DNA from: Candidatus Neomicrothrix sp. UBA2110
GTDB taxonomy: Bacteria > Actinomycetota > Acidimicrobiia > Acidimicrobiales > Poriferisodalaceae
Direction of reading: 5' to 3'
Length of the DNA: 13,230 nucleotides
Assembly (NCBI GenBank): GCA_002331465.1
Contig: DCYM01000086.1
Span: forward strand, 1 to 13,230
Numbering within the stretch: the stretch's first letter is position 1; every line of letters starts with the position of its first letter. Made by a program: the position numbers and the translations under genes. A model generated the notes under the pieces. It did not search any database and was not told the origin of the DNA. It saw nothing but the letters and a program-made list of their open reading frames with translations. Shown here piece after piece: positions 1 through 6,510 of this stretch.

Positions 1-166
1 GTCAAGCATATGTACCGGTCTCTTTGACCGCGCGCAAGCACAAATCAGTCGTCTTTTAAGTTCAGGAGGTCAAAAAGTTTCTCAACCTCACCACCCTGCG
101 TGGCGCATATTTATTCGTCAGGATTTGGTGCCACTTGGTCTTCCGAGCGAGATAGCGTTCAGGAAC

Positions 167-173
167 GAGGTGG
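167..173 (+). promoter_or_regulatory. Shine-Dalgarno site fixing the reductase start
   Basis: The sequence GAGGTGG lies five bases before the GTG at 179. It is the best ribosome-binding match near the beginning of the reductase and is the reason for choosing 179 over the TTG at 125 or the GTG at 170. The protein then begins MDQIVVVGAS, directly at the first beta strand of the FAD-binding fold, as is usual for the family. Confidence 0.6.
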
Positions 174-178
174 AACAC

Positions 179-1381
179 GTGGATCAAATCGTAGTCGTAG
201 GCGCTTCTCTTGCAGGGATACGAGCCTGCCAAAATCTGCGCCGAGAGGGTTTCGAAGGCACGCTGACCCTTATAGGTGCCGAGAAACATCGCCCCTACGA
301 CAGGCCGCCTCTCTCCAAAACGATGTTATCTACCGACCAAGATCCTGAAGAGTTACTACTCGTGTCTGAGGACGCGTTATCTGATCTCGACCTGAACCTC
401 ATGTTGGGCGAATCGGCAACCAGTCTCGACGTCCGCCGACAAGTGGTCACCGTGGGTGATGACCAGATTCGCTACGAGGGTCTCATAATTGCCACTGGCG
501 CGGCACCAAGAAAACTTCCAAAAACTGACACTATTGAGGGAGTTCACGTCCTTCGCACCGTCGATGACGCATTAGCGATTCGCAAGCGATTGGTACCTGG
601 AGCGTCTGTTGTAATAGTGGGTGCCGGTTTCGTCGGCTCCGAAGTTGCGGCTGCCGCCAGCAACCGCGGCTGTGACGTAACAGTCGTCGAAGCCGCAGCG
701 GCGCCGCTCATCCGAGGCCTGGGGGTTGAGATGGGAGAAGCTTGCGGCGACCTACACCAAGTGCACGCAGTCAATTTACGACTGGGGGTCGGCGTTGCTT
801 CCATTATTGGTCGCGGCGAAGTAGAGGGCGTCGAATTGACCGACGGGACTCAGCTTTTAGCGGATCTTGTGGTCATCGGAATTGGGGCTGTTCCCAACAC
901 GGACTGGCTGGCAAGCTCCGGGCTCAAGATTGATGATGGAGTTGTGTGTGACGGAACGATGAATACGGGGGTTCCAGGTGTCTATGCCGTTGGCGACGTC
1001 GCCAAGGCTCCCAACGCTTGGCTGGGACCGTCACCTGTTCGAGTAGAACACTGGACAGCGGCCACGGAACAAGCGATGTTGGTCGCCGGGAACTTATTAC
1101 ACCCCGAACACAGCCGCGTCTACGACTCTGTGCCCTTCGTATGGTCCGACCAATACAACGACCGAATTCAAGTTGCGGGTGATACTGATAGTTCTGAGCA
1201 TGTAGAAGTCTTGGTTGGCTCGGTCGAAGAACAAGCTTTTGTTACCGGCTACCGCCGCGATGGCGCGCTAGCAGGTGTAATGGCGATGAACAGCATCAGA
1301 CCATTCGTTCAATACCGGCGACTTCTGATGGGTCACGGCAGTTGGGACGATGCCCTCGCGTTGGCAGCCGAACTCTCTTAA
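179..1381 (+). CDS. FAD-dependent NAD(P)H:ferredoxin/rubredoxin reductase family protein
   Basis: A 400-residue flavoprotein of the putidaredoxin/rubredoxin/BphA4-type reductase family, which passes electrons from NAD(P)H through FAD to a small ferredoxin, often serving cytochrome P450s or dioxygenases. Visible motifs in order: dinucleotide-binding GASLAG (residues 8-13), the family signature DRPPLSK (41-47), ATGA (105-108), the second nucleotide fold GAGFVGSE (148-155) for NAD(P)H, the FAD-contacting VYAVGDVA (268-275), and the C-terminal interface motifs RVEHW (288-292) and WSDQY (322-326). Length is normal for the family. It is probably cytosolic; there is no signal peptide or membrane segment. 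No ferredoxin or P450 gene is visible beside it, so its partner and substrate are unknown. The frame stays open back to base 2, so an N-terminal extension cannot be excluded, but the strong ribosome site at 167-173 favours this start. Family assignment is secure; physiological role is not. Confidence 0.93.
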   Translation: MDQIVVVGASLAGIRACQNLRREGFEGTLTLIGAEKHRPYDRPPLSKTMLSTDQDPEELLLVSEDALSDLDLNLMLGESATSLDVRRQVVTVGDDQIRYEGLIIATGAAPRKLPKTDTIEGVHVLRTVDDALAIRKRLVPGASVVIVGAGFVGSEVAAAASNRGCDVTVVEAAAAPLIRGLGVEMGEACGDLHQVHAVNLRLGVGVASIIGRGEVEGVELTDGTQLLADLVVIGIGAVPNTDWLASSGLKIDDGVVCDGTMNTGVPGVYAVGDVAKAPNAWLGPSPVRVEHWTAATEQAMLVAGNLLHPEHSRVYDSVPFVWSDQYNDRIQVAGDTDSSEHVEVLVGSVEEQAFVTGYRRDGALAGVMAMNSIRPFVQYRRLLMGHGSWDDALALAAELS

Positions 1382-1511
1382 TACGGCAATCTCTTATAGC
1401 GATGAAAACGCTTTTGAGAATTCCGTCAACCCTGGGAAGATGCTCTAGACAGAGCTAGCTAGAGACAACGATGACAACCGGGCGGGGTGCATTTGCCCAC
1501 CACCTGCGCTC

Positions 1512-1530
1512 TACTGTGAACGTGGGGGGT
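1512..1530 (+). promoter_or_regulatory. Putative -10 box and ribosome site of the LOG-family gene
   Basis: TACTGT (1512-1517) fits the actinobacterial -10 pattern TAnnnT and would place the transcript start near 1524. The G-run GGGGGGT (1524-1530) follows as a Shine-Dalgarno seven bases before the GTG at 1538, giving a very short leader. No convincing -35 hexamer is visible. The rest of the 1382-1528 gap holds a weak inverted repeat (CTCTAG at 1443-1448 with CTAGAG at 1459-1464) and no recognisable terminator for the reductase. Confidence 0.35.
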
Positions 1531-1537
1531 GTCTCTG

Positions 1538-2119
1538 GTGAACGCCGGCAATCGCAAAATAAACACCGTCGCTGTCTTCTGCGCTTCGTCTTTTAGTAAT
1601 GATCCAGCCTTTATTGAGTTAGCCACCGGCCTTGGCAAACACCTTGCTCTGGAACACGTGACGGTCGTTTTCGGCGGCAGTGACGCCGGCCTAATGGGGG
1701 CCGTCGCCGACGGGGCAATTTCAAAAGGCGGTCACGTAGTTGGCATCTACCCCGAAGACACCTTCTCTCATGATGTACGCCATCGCGGAGACATCGATTT
1801 ACGGCTGGTGTCATCAATGCATGAACGAAAAGCGATGATGTACCAGTTGAGCGATGGTGTTATAGCGCTTCCAGGTGGCTATGGAACTCTCGACGAACTC
1901 GCTGAAGTCCTGGCTTGGACGCAACTCGGTCTTCACTATCTCCCCGTTGTCTTGTTGGATACCGGCAAGTTCTGGGGAAAATTTGTTGAGTTCCTCGACG
2001 ACGCCACCTCCGTCGGAGTGCTGAACCAGAGCAGCCGCCACCTGTTGGGCAGAGCATTTGACCCCGAGGGAGCACTACAACTTCTGAGGGCACTCCCGTT
2101 GGGTTTGGCCGACGACTAG
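1538..2119 (+). CDS. LOG-family (TIGR00730-type) nucleotide phosphoribohydrolase-like protein
   Basis: A 193-residue Rossmann-like protein of the LOG (Lonely Guy) family. Characterised members hydrolyse nucleoside 5'-monophosphates, including cytokinin ribotides, to free base and ribose 5-phosphate; many bacterial members are still called lysine decarboxylase-like by mistake. The diagnostic signature PGGYGTLDE is at residues 112-120 and the upstream conserved SMHERK at 93-98. The first glycine-rich loop reads FGGSDAGLMG (45-54), where many relatives have GGG; the GLMG half is intact. It is soluble, with no membrane segment. The GTG at 1538 is preferred because the G-run at 1524-1530 is correctly spaced for it; the in-frame GTG at 1529 would add three residues and has no usable ribosome site. 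The gene is on the same strand as the reductase but 156 bp away, with its own likely promoter. The real substrate cannot be told from sequence. Confidence 0.88.
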   Translation: MNAGNRKINTVAVFCASSFSNDPAFIELATGLGKHLALEHVTVVFGGSDAGLMGAVADGAISKGGHVVGIYPEDTFSHDVRHRGDIDLRLVSSMHERKAMMYQLSDGVIALPGGYGTLDELAEVLAWTQLGLHYLPVVLLDTGKFWGKFVEFLDDATSVGVLNQSSRHLLGRAFDPEGALQLLRALPLGLADD

Positions 2120-2133
2120 CGAAACAGTTCGCT
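2118..2133 (+). terminator. Weak hairpin at the LOG gene stop codon
   Basis: AGCGAA (2118-2123) and TTCGCT (2128-2133) form a perfect 6-bp stem with a 4-base loop overlapping the TAG stop. No T-run follows, so intrinsic termination here is doubtful; the stronger hairpin at 2167-2194 may serve both strands. Confidence 0.25.
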
Positions 2134-2166
2134 CTACAGGCATGCGCCGTCAAGAAAGTGTCATGA

Positions 2167-2194
2167 CGGCCAGACACTGGGAGGTGTCTGGCCG
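2167..2194 (-). terminator. Hairpin terminator downstream of tRNA-Pro
   Basis: CGGCCAGACAC (2167-2177) and GTGTCTGGCCG (2184-2194) pair perfectly over 11 bp around a 6-base loop. The hairpin lies eight bases past the tRNA 3' end. Read on the - strand it is followed by a pyrimidine-rich but interrupted tail (TCATGACACTTTCTT), so the U-tract is poor. Placed between the converging LOG gene and the tRNA unit, it may stop transcription from both sides. Confidence 0.65.
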
Positions 2195-2202
2195 CACTCA
2201 CG

Positions 2203-2277
2203 TCGGGCTGAGAGGATTTGAACCTCCGACCCCTGGTCCCCCAGACCAGTGCGCTAACCAAACTGCGCCACAGCCCG
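2203..2277 (-). tRNA. tRNA-Pro, anticodon GGG
   Basis: A complete 75-nt tRNA on the - strand. The acceptor stem CGGGCTG (2277-2271) pairs with CAGCCCG (2210-2204), with A at 2203 as discriminator. The anticodon stem CTGGT/ACCAG encloses the 7-base loop CTGGGGG, so bases 34-36 are GGG and the tRNA reads CCC (and by wobble CCU) proline codons. The T-arm GGAGG-TTCAAAT-CCTCT is canonical, and the D-arm matches bacterial tRNA-Pro. The 3' CCA is not encoded (ACG follows), so it must be added after transcription. It lies 52 bp after the zinc-ribbon gene on the same strand and is followed by a hairpin. Confidence 0.97.
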
Positions 2278-2287
2278 CAGCGAAGCC

Positions 2288-2293
2288 ACGATA
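2288..2293 (-). promoter_or_regulatory. Possible -10 box for tRNA-Pro
   Basis: Read on the - strand, TATCGT (2293 to 2288) ends ten bases before the mature tRNA 5' end, which would give a transcript starting a few bases upstream of it. There is no clear -35 box. The tRNA may equally be read through from der. Confidence 0.3.
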
Positions 2294-2329
2294 TCTGGGA
2301 TGGCGCTCCGATCCGCACGTCGAACCGAG

Positions 2330-2539
2330 TCAGATAATTTGTTGTACTACCCAGATAATTCCTTGCAGGGCTCGCCACCCTAGGTACAGGACAGCACCAG
2401 CGGCCACCGCCCAAAAATGCCAAGGGACAGAGCCACCGCGCGATGGCTTAGCAAGCCACTGGCCACACACGGGGCAACCACCATCTTCTCCGAGAAGGCC
2501 GACATCAAAGTCGCGATCGCATTGCCCACACCAGGTCAC
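2330..2539 (-). CDS. Small zinc-ribbon protein with one C-terminal membrane helix (uncharacterised)
   Basis: A 69-residue protein I do not recognise by name. It has two CxxC knuckles (C4/C7 and C22/C25) 14 residues apart, the spacing of a compact zinc ribbon, with a glycine turn before the second. A basic linker (KPSRGG, 31-36) leads into one hydrophobic segment at about 41-65 rich in Trp, Ala and Ile. The layout predicts a metal-binding head held at the membrane. It starts with GTG at 2539, the only plausible start after der, and the ribosome site is weak. It lies 57 bp after the der stop on the same strand and is probably co-transcribed. The overlapping + strand frame runs through the tRNA and is not credible, and the metal ligands plus clean helix favour a real gene. 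The function is unknown; binding of a redox centre rather than zinc is also possible. Confidence 0.7.
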   Translation of the reverse strand: MTWCGQCDRDFDVGLLGEDGGCPVCGQWLAKPSRGGSVPWHFWAVAAGAVLYLGWRALQGIIWVVQQII

Positions 2540-2596
2540 GATCCGAACACCACGTGCTTTTTTCTGTACGAGACAGAACCCTGCATCGAGACTGCC

Positions 2597-3928
2597 TTAG
2601 CCACGCCGCCGAAGCCGCACCTTTATCGGCGTTGCACCAAGATCGAATTCCTCGCGCAAACGGCGTTCGAGGTAACGAACATAACTTGCAGGTAATTCCT
2701 TATTAGTAAACAACGTGAAAGTGGGCGGGTGAGTTGCGCCTTGGGTTGCATAAAGAACTCGACCGCCGTGGGGCGCGGCTTGAGCTGACTGGGCCAACTG
2801 AATCACTTCGTTTACCCGACGAGTTGGCACTCTTGTTTCATACGCATCTATAGCTGCCTCTAACGCCGGAGCAAGGCGCTGTATACCCCGTCCGGTTAGG
2901 GCACTTATACGCAAGACCGGCGATTCCCCGAGGAAGTGAAGTCGTTGACCTAGCTGATACATCAGTTCATCTTTTTCTTCTTGGTTAACGAGTTCCCATT
3001 TGTTCATCAATATGACAATCGGACATCCGGCGGCGTCCACCCGTTCTGCAAGGCGTTGATCTTGTGACGTCACACCCTCTGATGCGTCAATTACGAGAAG
3101 TGCGACGTCAGCCTTGTCGATTGCCCGCAACGCTCGGAGGCTGGAGTAGTACTCGGTGTCGTCATCGACTCGAGCTTTTCTCCTCATGCCAGCTGTATCG
3201 ATGAAGCGCAGGAGACCTAACTCAGTCTCCACCACAGTGTCGATAGCGTCGCGTGTGGTCCCAGGCATATCGTGGACAACTGAACGGTCGTCTCCAATTA
3301 GCCGATTGAATAGCGTTGATTTCCCGACATTTGGCCGACCCACGATGGCGACTCCGCGGACCCCTTCATCGGATTCCAGTTCGTTATCTTGTGGAGGACT
3401 TGTCTCTGCTGACTGCTCAGAGGTCGGGAGCATTTCAACAATCCGGTCAAGTAAATCACCAGTGTTGCGACTGTGCAGAGCGGAAACTCCGAGAGGTTCG
3501 CCAAGACCTAGAGACATGAACTCCCAGATATCTTGATCTCGGAGCGAGGTATCGATTTTGTTTACGGCGAGAATTATTTGAGCACTCGAACGTCGAAGGA
3601 TTGATGCGACACGACTGTCTTCCTCGGTGATCCCTGTGGTGCCGTCAACCACCATGATGATCAGGTCCGAGTTATTGATCGCCTTTTCGCTCTGAGCGGA
3701 AACTTTGCCATCTAGGTCGGACCCCGTAGGCATCCAGCCGCCAGTGTCAACGAGCAAGAAAACGTGTCCTGACCATTCTGCTTCCAGGGCTTTGCGGTCC
3801 CTAGTTACACCTGGTCTTTCTTCGACGATCGCTTCGCGTCTGCCGAGGATTCGATTGAATAACGTCGACTTCCCGACGTTGGGTCGACCGATCACAGAAA
3901 CTACGGGCAATGGCTCCGGCGCGGTCAT
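2597..3928 (-). CDS. der: Ribosome biogenesis GTPase Der (EngA)
   Basis: An essential double GTPase that binds the large ribosomal subunit during its maturation. The 443 residues give the standard architecture: first G domain with P-loop GRPNVGKS (14-21), DTGG (61-64), NKID (123-126) and SA (149-150); an acidic linker (about 170-190); second G domain with P-loop GRPNVGKS (197-204), DTAG (244-247), NKWE (309-312) and SAL (342-344); and a C-terminal KH-like domain (about 365-443) ending in a basic tail, VRLRRRG. All nucleotide-binding motifs are intact in both domains. The ATG at 3928 overlaps the TGA of the DUF512 gene as ATGA, with AAGGTG as ribosome site just upstream, so the two are translationally coupled. 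In Mycobacterium der directly follows cmk; here plsC, ispH and the DUF512 gene lie between. Confidence 0.98.
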   Translation of the reverse strand: MTAPEPLPVVSVIGRPNVGKSTLFNRILGRREAIVEERPGVTRDRKALEAEWSGHVFLLVDTGGWMPTGSDLDGKVSAQSEKAINNSDLIIMVVDGTTGITEEDSRVASILRRSSAQIILAVNKIDTSLRDQDIWEFMSLGLGEPLGVSALHSRNTGDLLDRIVEMLPTSEQSAETSPPQDNELESDEGVRGVAIVGRPNVGKSTLFNRLIGDDRSVVHDMPGTTRDAIDTVVETELGLLRFIDTAGMRRKARVDDDTEYYSSLRALRAIDKADVALLVIDASEGVTSQDQRLAERVDAAGCPIVILMNKWELVNQEEKDELMYQLGQRLHFLGESPVLRISALTGRGIQRLAPALEAAIDAYETRVPTRRVNEVIQLAQSAQAAPHGGRVLYATQGATHPPTFTLFTNKELPASYVRYLERRLREEFDLGATPIKVRLRRRG

Positions 3929-5379
3929 ATTGCACCTTTTGGGGTCAAACCTTCAGAACGAGTCCCACGTTTGAGGGCGGCGCGCAGGGCAACCCCGTCA
4001 GTCGGAACTACTTCGACCTCGCGTGGTAAGTCATCTATGCCCAGTCCGTCTAAGAATTTCCCGTTGTTGAGGCACACGTCCGGCAACAGGTACCGATGAC
4101 CTTCGGGTTCAGACGAGAGAGTTCGGTGTAAATCTTCGCCGACCATGAGTCCGCTCACCTTCACATTGCCACCAAAAAAGAGATTCTCGACTTCGATGAT
4201 GCGAATACCTCCTCGACCAAGAGAATTAATTAACGGCGAGAGGACTTTCGCGCCGTACTCTCCCGTGAGTATGGCGACGGGCGCGTCGTCGCGAACACTT
4301 ATCCCTACCGGAATCGCCGCTATATCTTTCGAAAAATCGGGGCTCACGAGCTCTCCTGCGCGATTCGATCCGCCACCCAGGCGGGGTGCCCGGTATCCCT
4401 CTGCCGGGGCACCATCAACCCATTGGAAAAAACCCGCTCGCGGACCAATACCCGAGGATAGTTGGCCGCTGAATTCCGCTTCGAAAGCTCTCGCCATTCC
4501 GATTCCGTCTTCGTGCATCGCAAAATCTTCATATGTATCAGCTTCTGGAAATGTCTTGTCCGCTAGCAGGTAGTACTCATCCGCCGCGTAAACGAGCCTG
4601 TGGCCGACCGCCTCAAGGAACCGCTCCTGCCAACCTTCGACCGTCTCAATGACTGCGGCGGCCTCACCCTTGGTATGAGGCCGCATTGATGGTTCGCGGT
4701 TGTGGGCGCTGACTCCTAGGGGCACCACGGCCAACGAGCTGAGTTCTGGAAAACGATCAAGTACTCCGAGCAAGCTGTCGTCTAACACTTCTCCATCGTT
4801 TACTCCAGGGCACACGACGATCTGTCCGTGTACCTCGATCTTGAAATCGAGCAGCGCCTTTAACCAGCGCAAACTGTATCCACCGCGCGGATTGCGGAGC
4901 ATTCGAGCTCGCACCGCCGGGTCGGTGGCATGGATCGAGACGTACAGCGGGGAGAGTCGTTCAGTTACAACTCGTTCTAGATCAGCCTCGGTAAACCGTG
5001 TCAAGGTCGTGAAGTTTCCGTAAAGAAACGAAAGGCGATAGTCGTCGTCTTTTAGATAAAGGCTTCGGCGCATCCCTTTAGGCAACTGATATATAAAGCA
5101 AAACTCGCAGTGGTTGTCACAGGTTCTGACTCGGTCGAATATCGACGAATCCACTTCTGCACCCAATGGCTCTCCGGCAGCCTTAACGACTTTGGTGTCT
5201 AGCTCTAGGCCTCCCCGCTGGACAGTCAAAACCGGGTCGGCTTCATCGACTAACAACTGCCAGCGAATAACGTCCGTTGGCACCTCGCCATCGATAGCAA
5301 CGATTTCATCGCCGGGGCAGAGGCCTGCTGACTCAGCAGCACTTTCAGGCACGACGTTAATGACAACCGGCAAAGACAT
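3925..5379 (-). CDS. PDZ / radical SAM / DUF512 protein, uncharacterised
   Basis: A 484-residue protein of the DUF512 family (TIGR03279-type putative FeS oxidoreductase). A PDZ-like domain spans about 1-70 (PESAAESAGLCPGDEIVAIDG, split as residues 11-20 and 21-31). The radical SAM cluster motif CX3CX2C is at C87, C91 and C94, followed by a radical SAM barrel to about 265 with the conserved HATDP and RNPRGG stretches. The DUF512 domain covers about 270-484, including VENLFFGGNVKVSG (397-410) and LLPDVCLNNG (431-440). The three cysteines argue for a [4Fe-4S]-SAM enzyme; its reaction and substrate are not established for the family. The frame extends upstream to 5469, but the family fold begins at the ATG at 5379, which has a -10-like TATCCT seven bases before it and no ribosome site, fitting a leaderless start. 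It overlaps der by four bases. Confidence 0.9.
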   Translation of the reverse strand: MSLPVVINVVPESAAESAGLCPGDEIVAIDGEVPTDVIRWQLLVDEADPVLTVQRGGLELDTKVVKAAGEPLGAEVDSSIFDRVRTCDNHCEFCFIYQLPKGMRRSLYLKDDDYRLSFLYGNFTTLTRFTEADLERVVTERLSPLYVSIHATDPAVRARMLRNPRGGYSLRWLKALLDFKIEVHGQIVVCPGVNDGEVLDDSLLGVLDRFPELSSLAVVPLGVSAHNREPSMRPHTKGEAAAVIETVEGWQERFLEAVGHRLVYAADEYYLLADKTFPEADTYEDFAMHEDGIGMARAFEAEFSGQLSSGIGPRAGFFQWVDGAPAEGYRAPRLGGGSNRAGELVSPDFSKDIAAIPVGISVRDDAPVAILTGEYGAKVLSPLINSLGRGGIRIIEVENLFFGGNVKVSGLMVGEDLHRTLSSEPEGHRYLLPDVCLNNGKFLDGLGIDDLPREVEVVPTDGVALRAALKRGTRSEGLTPKGAI

Positions 5380-5386
5380 GGAGTTC

Positions 5387-5392
5387 AGGATA
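5387..5392 (-). promoter_or_regulatory. -10 box for a leaderless DUF512-der transcript
   Basis: Read on the - strand, TATCCT (5392 to 5387) is followed by seven bases and then the ATG at 5379. No Shine-Dalgarno precedes that ATG. The spacing puts the transcription start on the A of the start codon. No good -35 is visible, which is common in actinobacterial leaderless promoters. This box also argues for the shorter protein. Confidence 0.5.
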
Positions 5393-5420
5393 CGGGCGAC
5401 CTTGTCCGACACCCAGCACG

Positions 5421-5435
5421 GGCAGGAAAGCTGCC
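5421..5435. repeat. Short inverted repeat between the divergent DUF512 and ispH promoters
   Basis: GGCAG (5421-5425) and CTGCC (5431-5435) form a perfect 5-bp inverted repeat with a 5-base centre, about 20-34 bases upstream of the proposed ispH start. It abuts the longer repeat at 5434-5455. It may be an operator half or chance. Confidence 0.25.
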
Positions 5436-5455
5436 AAGCGGTAGCCTCAGCTTGG
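5434..5455. promoter_or_regulatory. Operator-like inverted repeat enclosing the ispH -10 box
   Basis: CCAAGC (5434-5439) and GCTTGG (5450-5455) are perfect inverted 6-mers separated by ten bases. The -10-like TAGCCT (5442-5447) lies inside the spacer and the right arm ends at the proposed transcription start. A dimeric repressor bound here would block the promoter. I cannot match it to a known regulator's site. Confidence 0.4.
5442..5447 (+). promoter_or_regulatory. -10 box for a leaderless ispH transcript
   Basis: TAGCCT fits TAnnnT and ends seven bases before the GTG at 5455, the same spacing as on the opposite strand for the DUF512 gene. There is no Shine-Dalgarno upstream of this GTG, which supports leaderless translation and decides among the clustered starts at 5452 (TTG), 5455 (GTG) and 5461 (GTG). 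Confidence 0.5.
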
Positions 5456-6489
5456 TGAGTGTGGATCAAGTGCTATTGGCGTCACCCCGAGGTTTTTGTG
5501 CCGGCGTGGAAATGGCGATAAAGGCGCTGGCCTGGATGGTGCGCTCGTTTGATCCGCCGGTCTACTGCTACCACGAAATCGTTCACAACCAACTTGTAGT
5601 CGATCGATTCCGAAGCCTCGGGGTGGTGTTTGTTGACGACGTCAGTCAAGTACCCGAAGGACGTCCGTTAATGCTGTCCGCTCACGGATCTGCGCCCGAA
5701 GTTGTCAAGGAAGCGCGCGAACGAGGTGGGTACGTAGTCGATGCCGTTTGTCCTCTCGTAACCAAAGTCCATCACGAGGTGCGGGTCCGCTCGAAAAAGG
5801 GTTACCGAATTATCTACGTGGGGCACCAGGGCCACGAGGAGGCGGTGGGAACAATGGCAGTTGCTCCCGATGCAATCAGTCTGGTTGAAGATTCTGACCA
5901 GGTAGCTAATTTGCCCGAATTTCAGGAGCCACTTGCAATGTTGGCGCAAACCACCCTCAGCCATCGAGATTGGGAAGGGGTGTTGCAAGCGACCAAGGAA
6001 AGGTTCCCTGACGTTTGGATGCCAGGACGCAGTGATCTCTGCTTCGCTACGACTAACCGACAGTCCGCTTTAGCTTCGATAGCTCAACGATGTGATGCAG
6101 TGATCGTCATTGGTTCCGCCAATTCATCCAACACCATGGCCCTCGCCAAACTCGCAAAAGAATCCGGTTGCGAACAAGTCTTCCGAATTAATTCTGGATC
6201 GGAACTGCCCGAGGGACTGCACGGCACAGTTGGAGTGACAGCAGGAGCGTCGGCCCCTGAGGAACTAGTCGAGGCGGTGATTCGACATCTTTCACCGAAA
6301 TTAGGGGTTGAAGAGGTGAGTATCACGGACGAAGATGAATATTTTCCACCGCCAAGAGAAATCCGGGAGCTTCTTTCGGCCCTCGAGACAGCCGTGCACG
6401 CAACTCTTGCGGTTCCATCTGATGCTCGGGTCGTGCCGCTTGACCGAGAGATTGCCGCTAGTGAAGTTCTCGCTTCTCTTGCCGATTAA
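5455..6489 (+). CDS. ispH: 4-hydroxy-3-methylbut-2-enyl diphosphate reductase IspH (LytB)
   Basis: The last enzyme of the MEP pathway, converting HMBPP to isopentenyl and dimethylallyl diphosphate with a [4Fe-4S] cluster. From the GTG at 5455 (344 residues) the three cluster cysteines are C15 (RGFCAGV), C99 (DAVCPLV) and C196 (SDLCFATTNRQ). The substrate-binding HEE (127-129) matches His124/Glu126 of the E. coli enzyme, NSSNT (223-227) corresponds to the Ser-Ser-Asn substrate loop, and VTAGASAPE (261-269) is conserved. The GHEEAVGT version resembles actinobacterial IspH. After the usual end of the fold (about residue 303) there is an extra tail of about 40 residues with no recognised motif. 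The gene is monocistronic, divergent from the DUF512 gene, and its stop lies 21 bp from the end of the converging plsC with no terminator visible between them. Confidence 0.97.
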   Translation: MSVDQVLLASPRGFCAGVEMAIKALAWMVRSFDPPVYCYHEIVHNQLVVDRFRSLGVVFVDDVSQVPEGRPLMLSAHGSAPEVVKEARERGGYVVDAVCPLVTKVHHEVRVRSKKGYRIIYVGHQGHEEAVGTMAVAPDAISLVEDSDQVANLPEFQEPLAMLAQTTLSHRDWEGVLQATKERFPDVWMPGRSDLCFATTNRQSALASIAQRCDAVIVIGSANSSNTMALAKLAKESGCEQVFRINSGSELPEGLHGTVGVTAGASAPEELVEAVIRHLSPKLGVEEVSITDEDEYFPPPREIRELLSALETAVHATLAVPSDARVVPLDREIAASEVLASLAD

Positions 6490-6510
6490 AGCGCGAACAT
6501 TTAGAGCTGC

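Noticed and set aside
1404..1414. AAAACGCTTTT as a terminator for the reductase
   Set aside because: Four A-T pairs around three bases is too weak to support a call, and no T-run follows.
2203..2277. tRNA-Pro as an attachment site for an integrated element
   Set aside because: No integrase, no repeated tRNA 3' fragment and only core genes are seen on both sides.
1860..2423. 187-residue - strand frame opposite the LOG gene
   Set aside because: It overlaps the LOG coding region, the tRNA and its terminator; the product shows no domain.
2562..2578. TTCTGT/ACAGAA inverted repeat after der as a terminator
   Set aside because: On the der strand the hairpin is followed by A residues rather than T, and the stem is only six A/T-rich pairs.
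2142..2600. 152-residue + strand reading frame
   Set aside because: It runs through the tRNA-Pro gene, its hairpin, the zinc-ribbon gene and the start of the der region on the other strand, and its product is low-complexity with many Pro, Arg and Thr. It is an antisense artefact.
5380..5469. 30-residue N-terminal extension of the DUF512 protein
   Set aside because: It would overlap the ispH start and promoter on the other strand, begins before the PDZ fold, and lacks a ribosome site; the leaderless ATG at 5379 is better supported.
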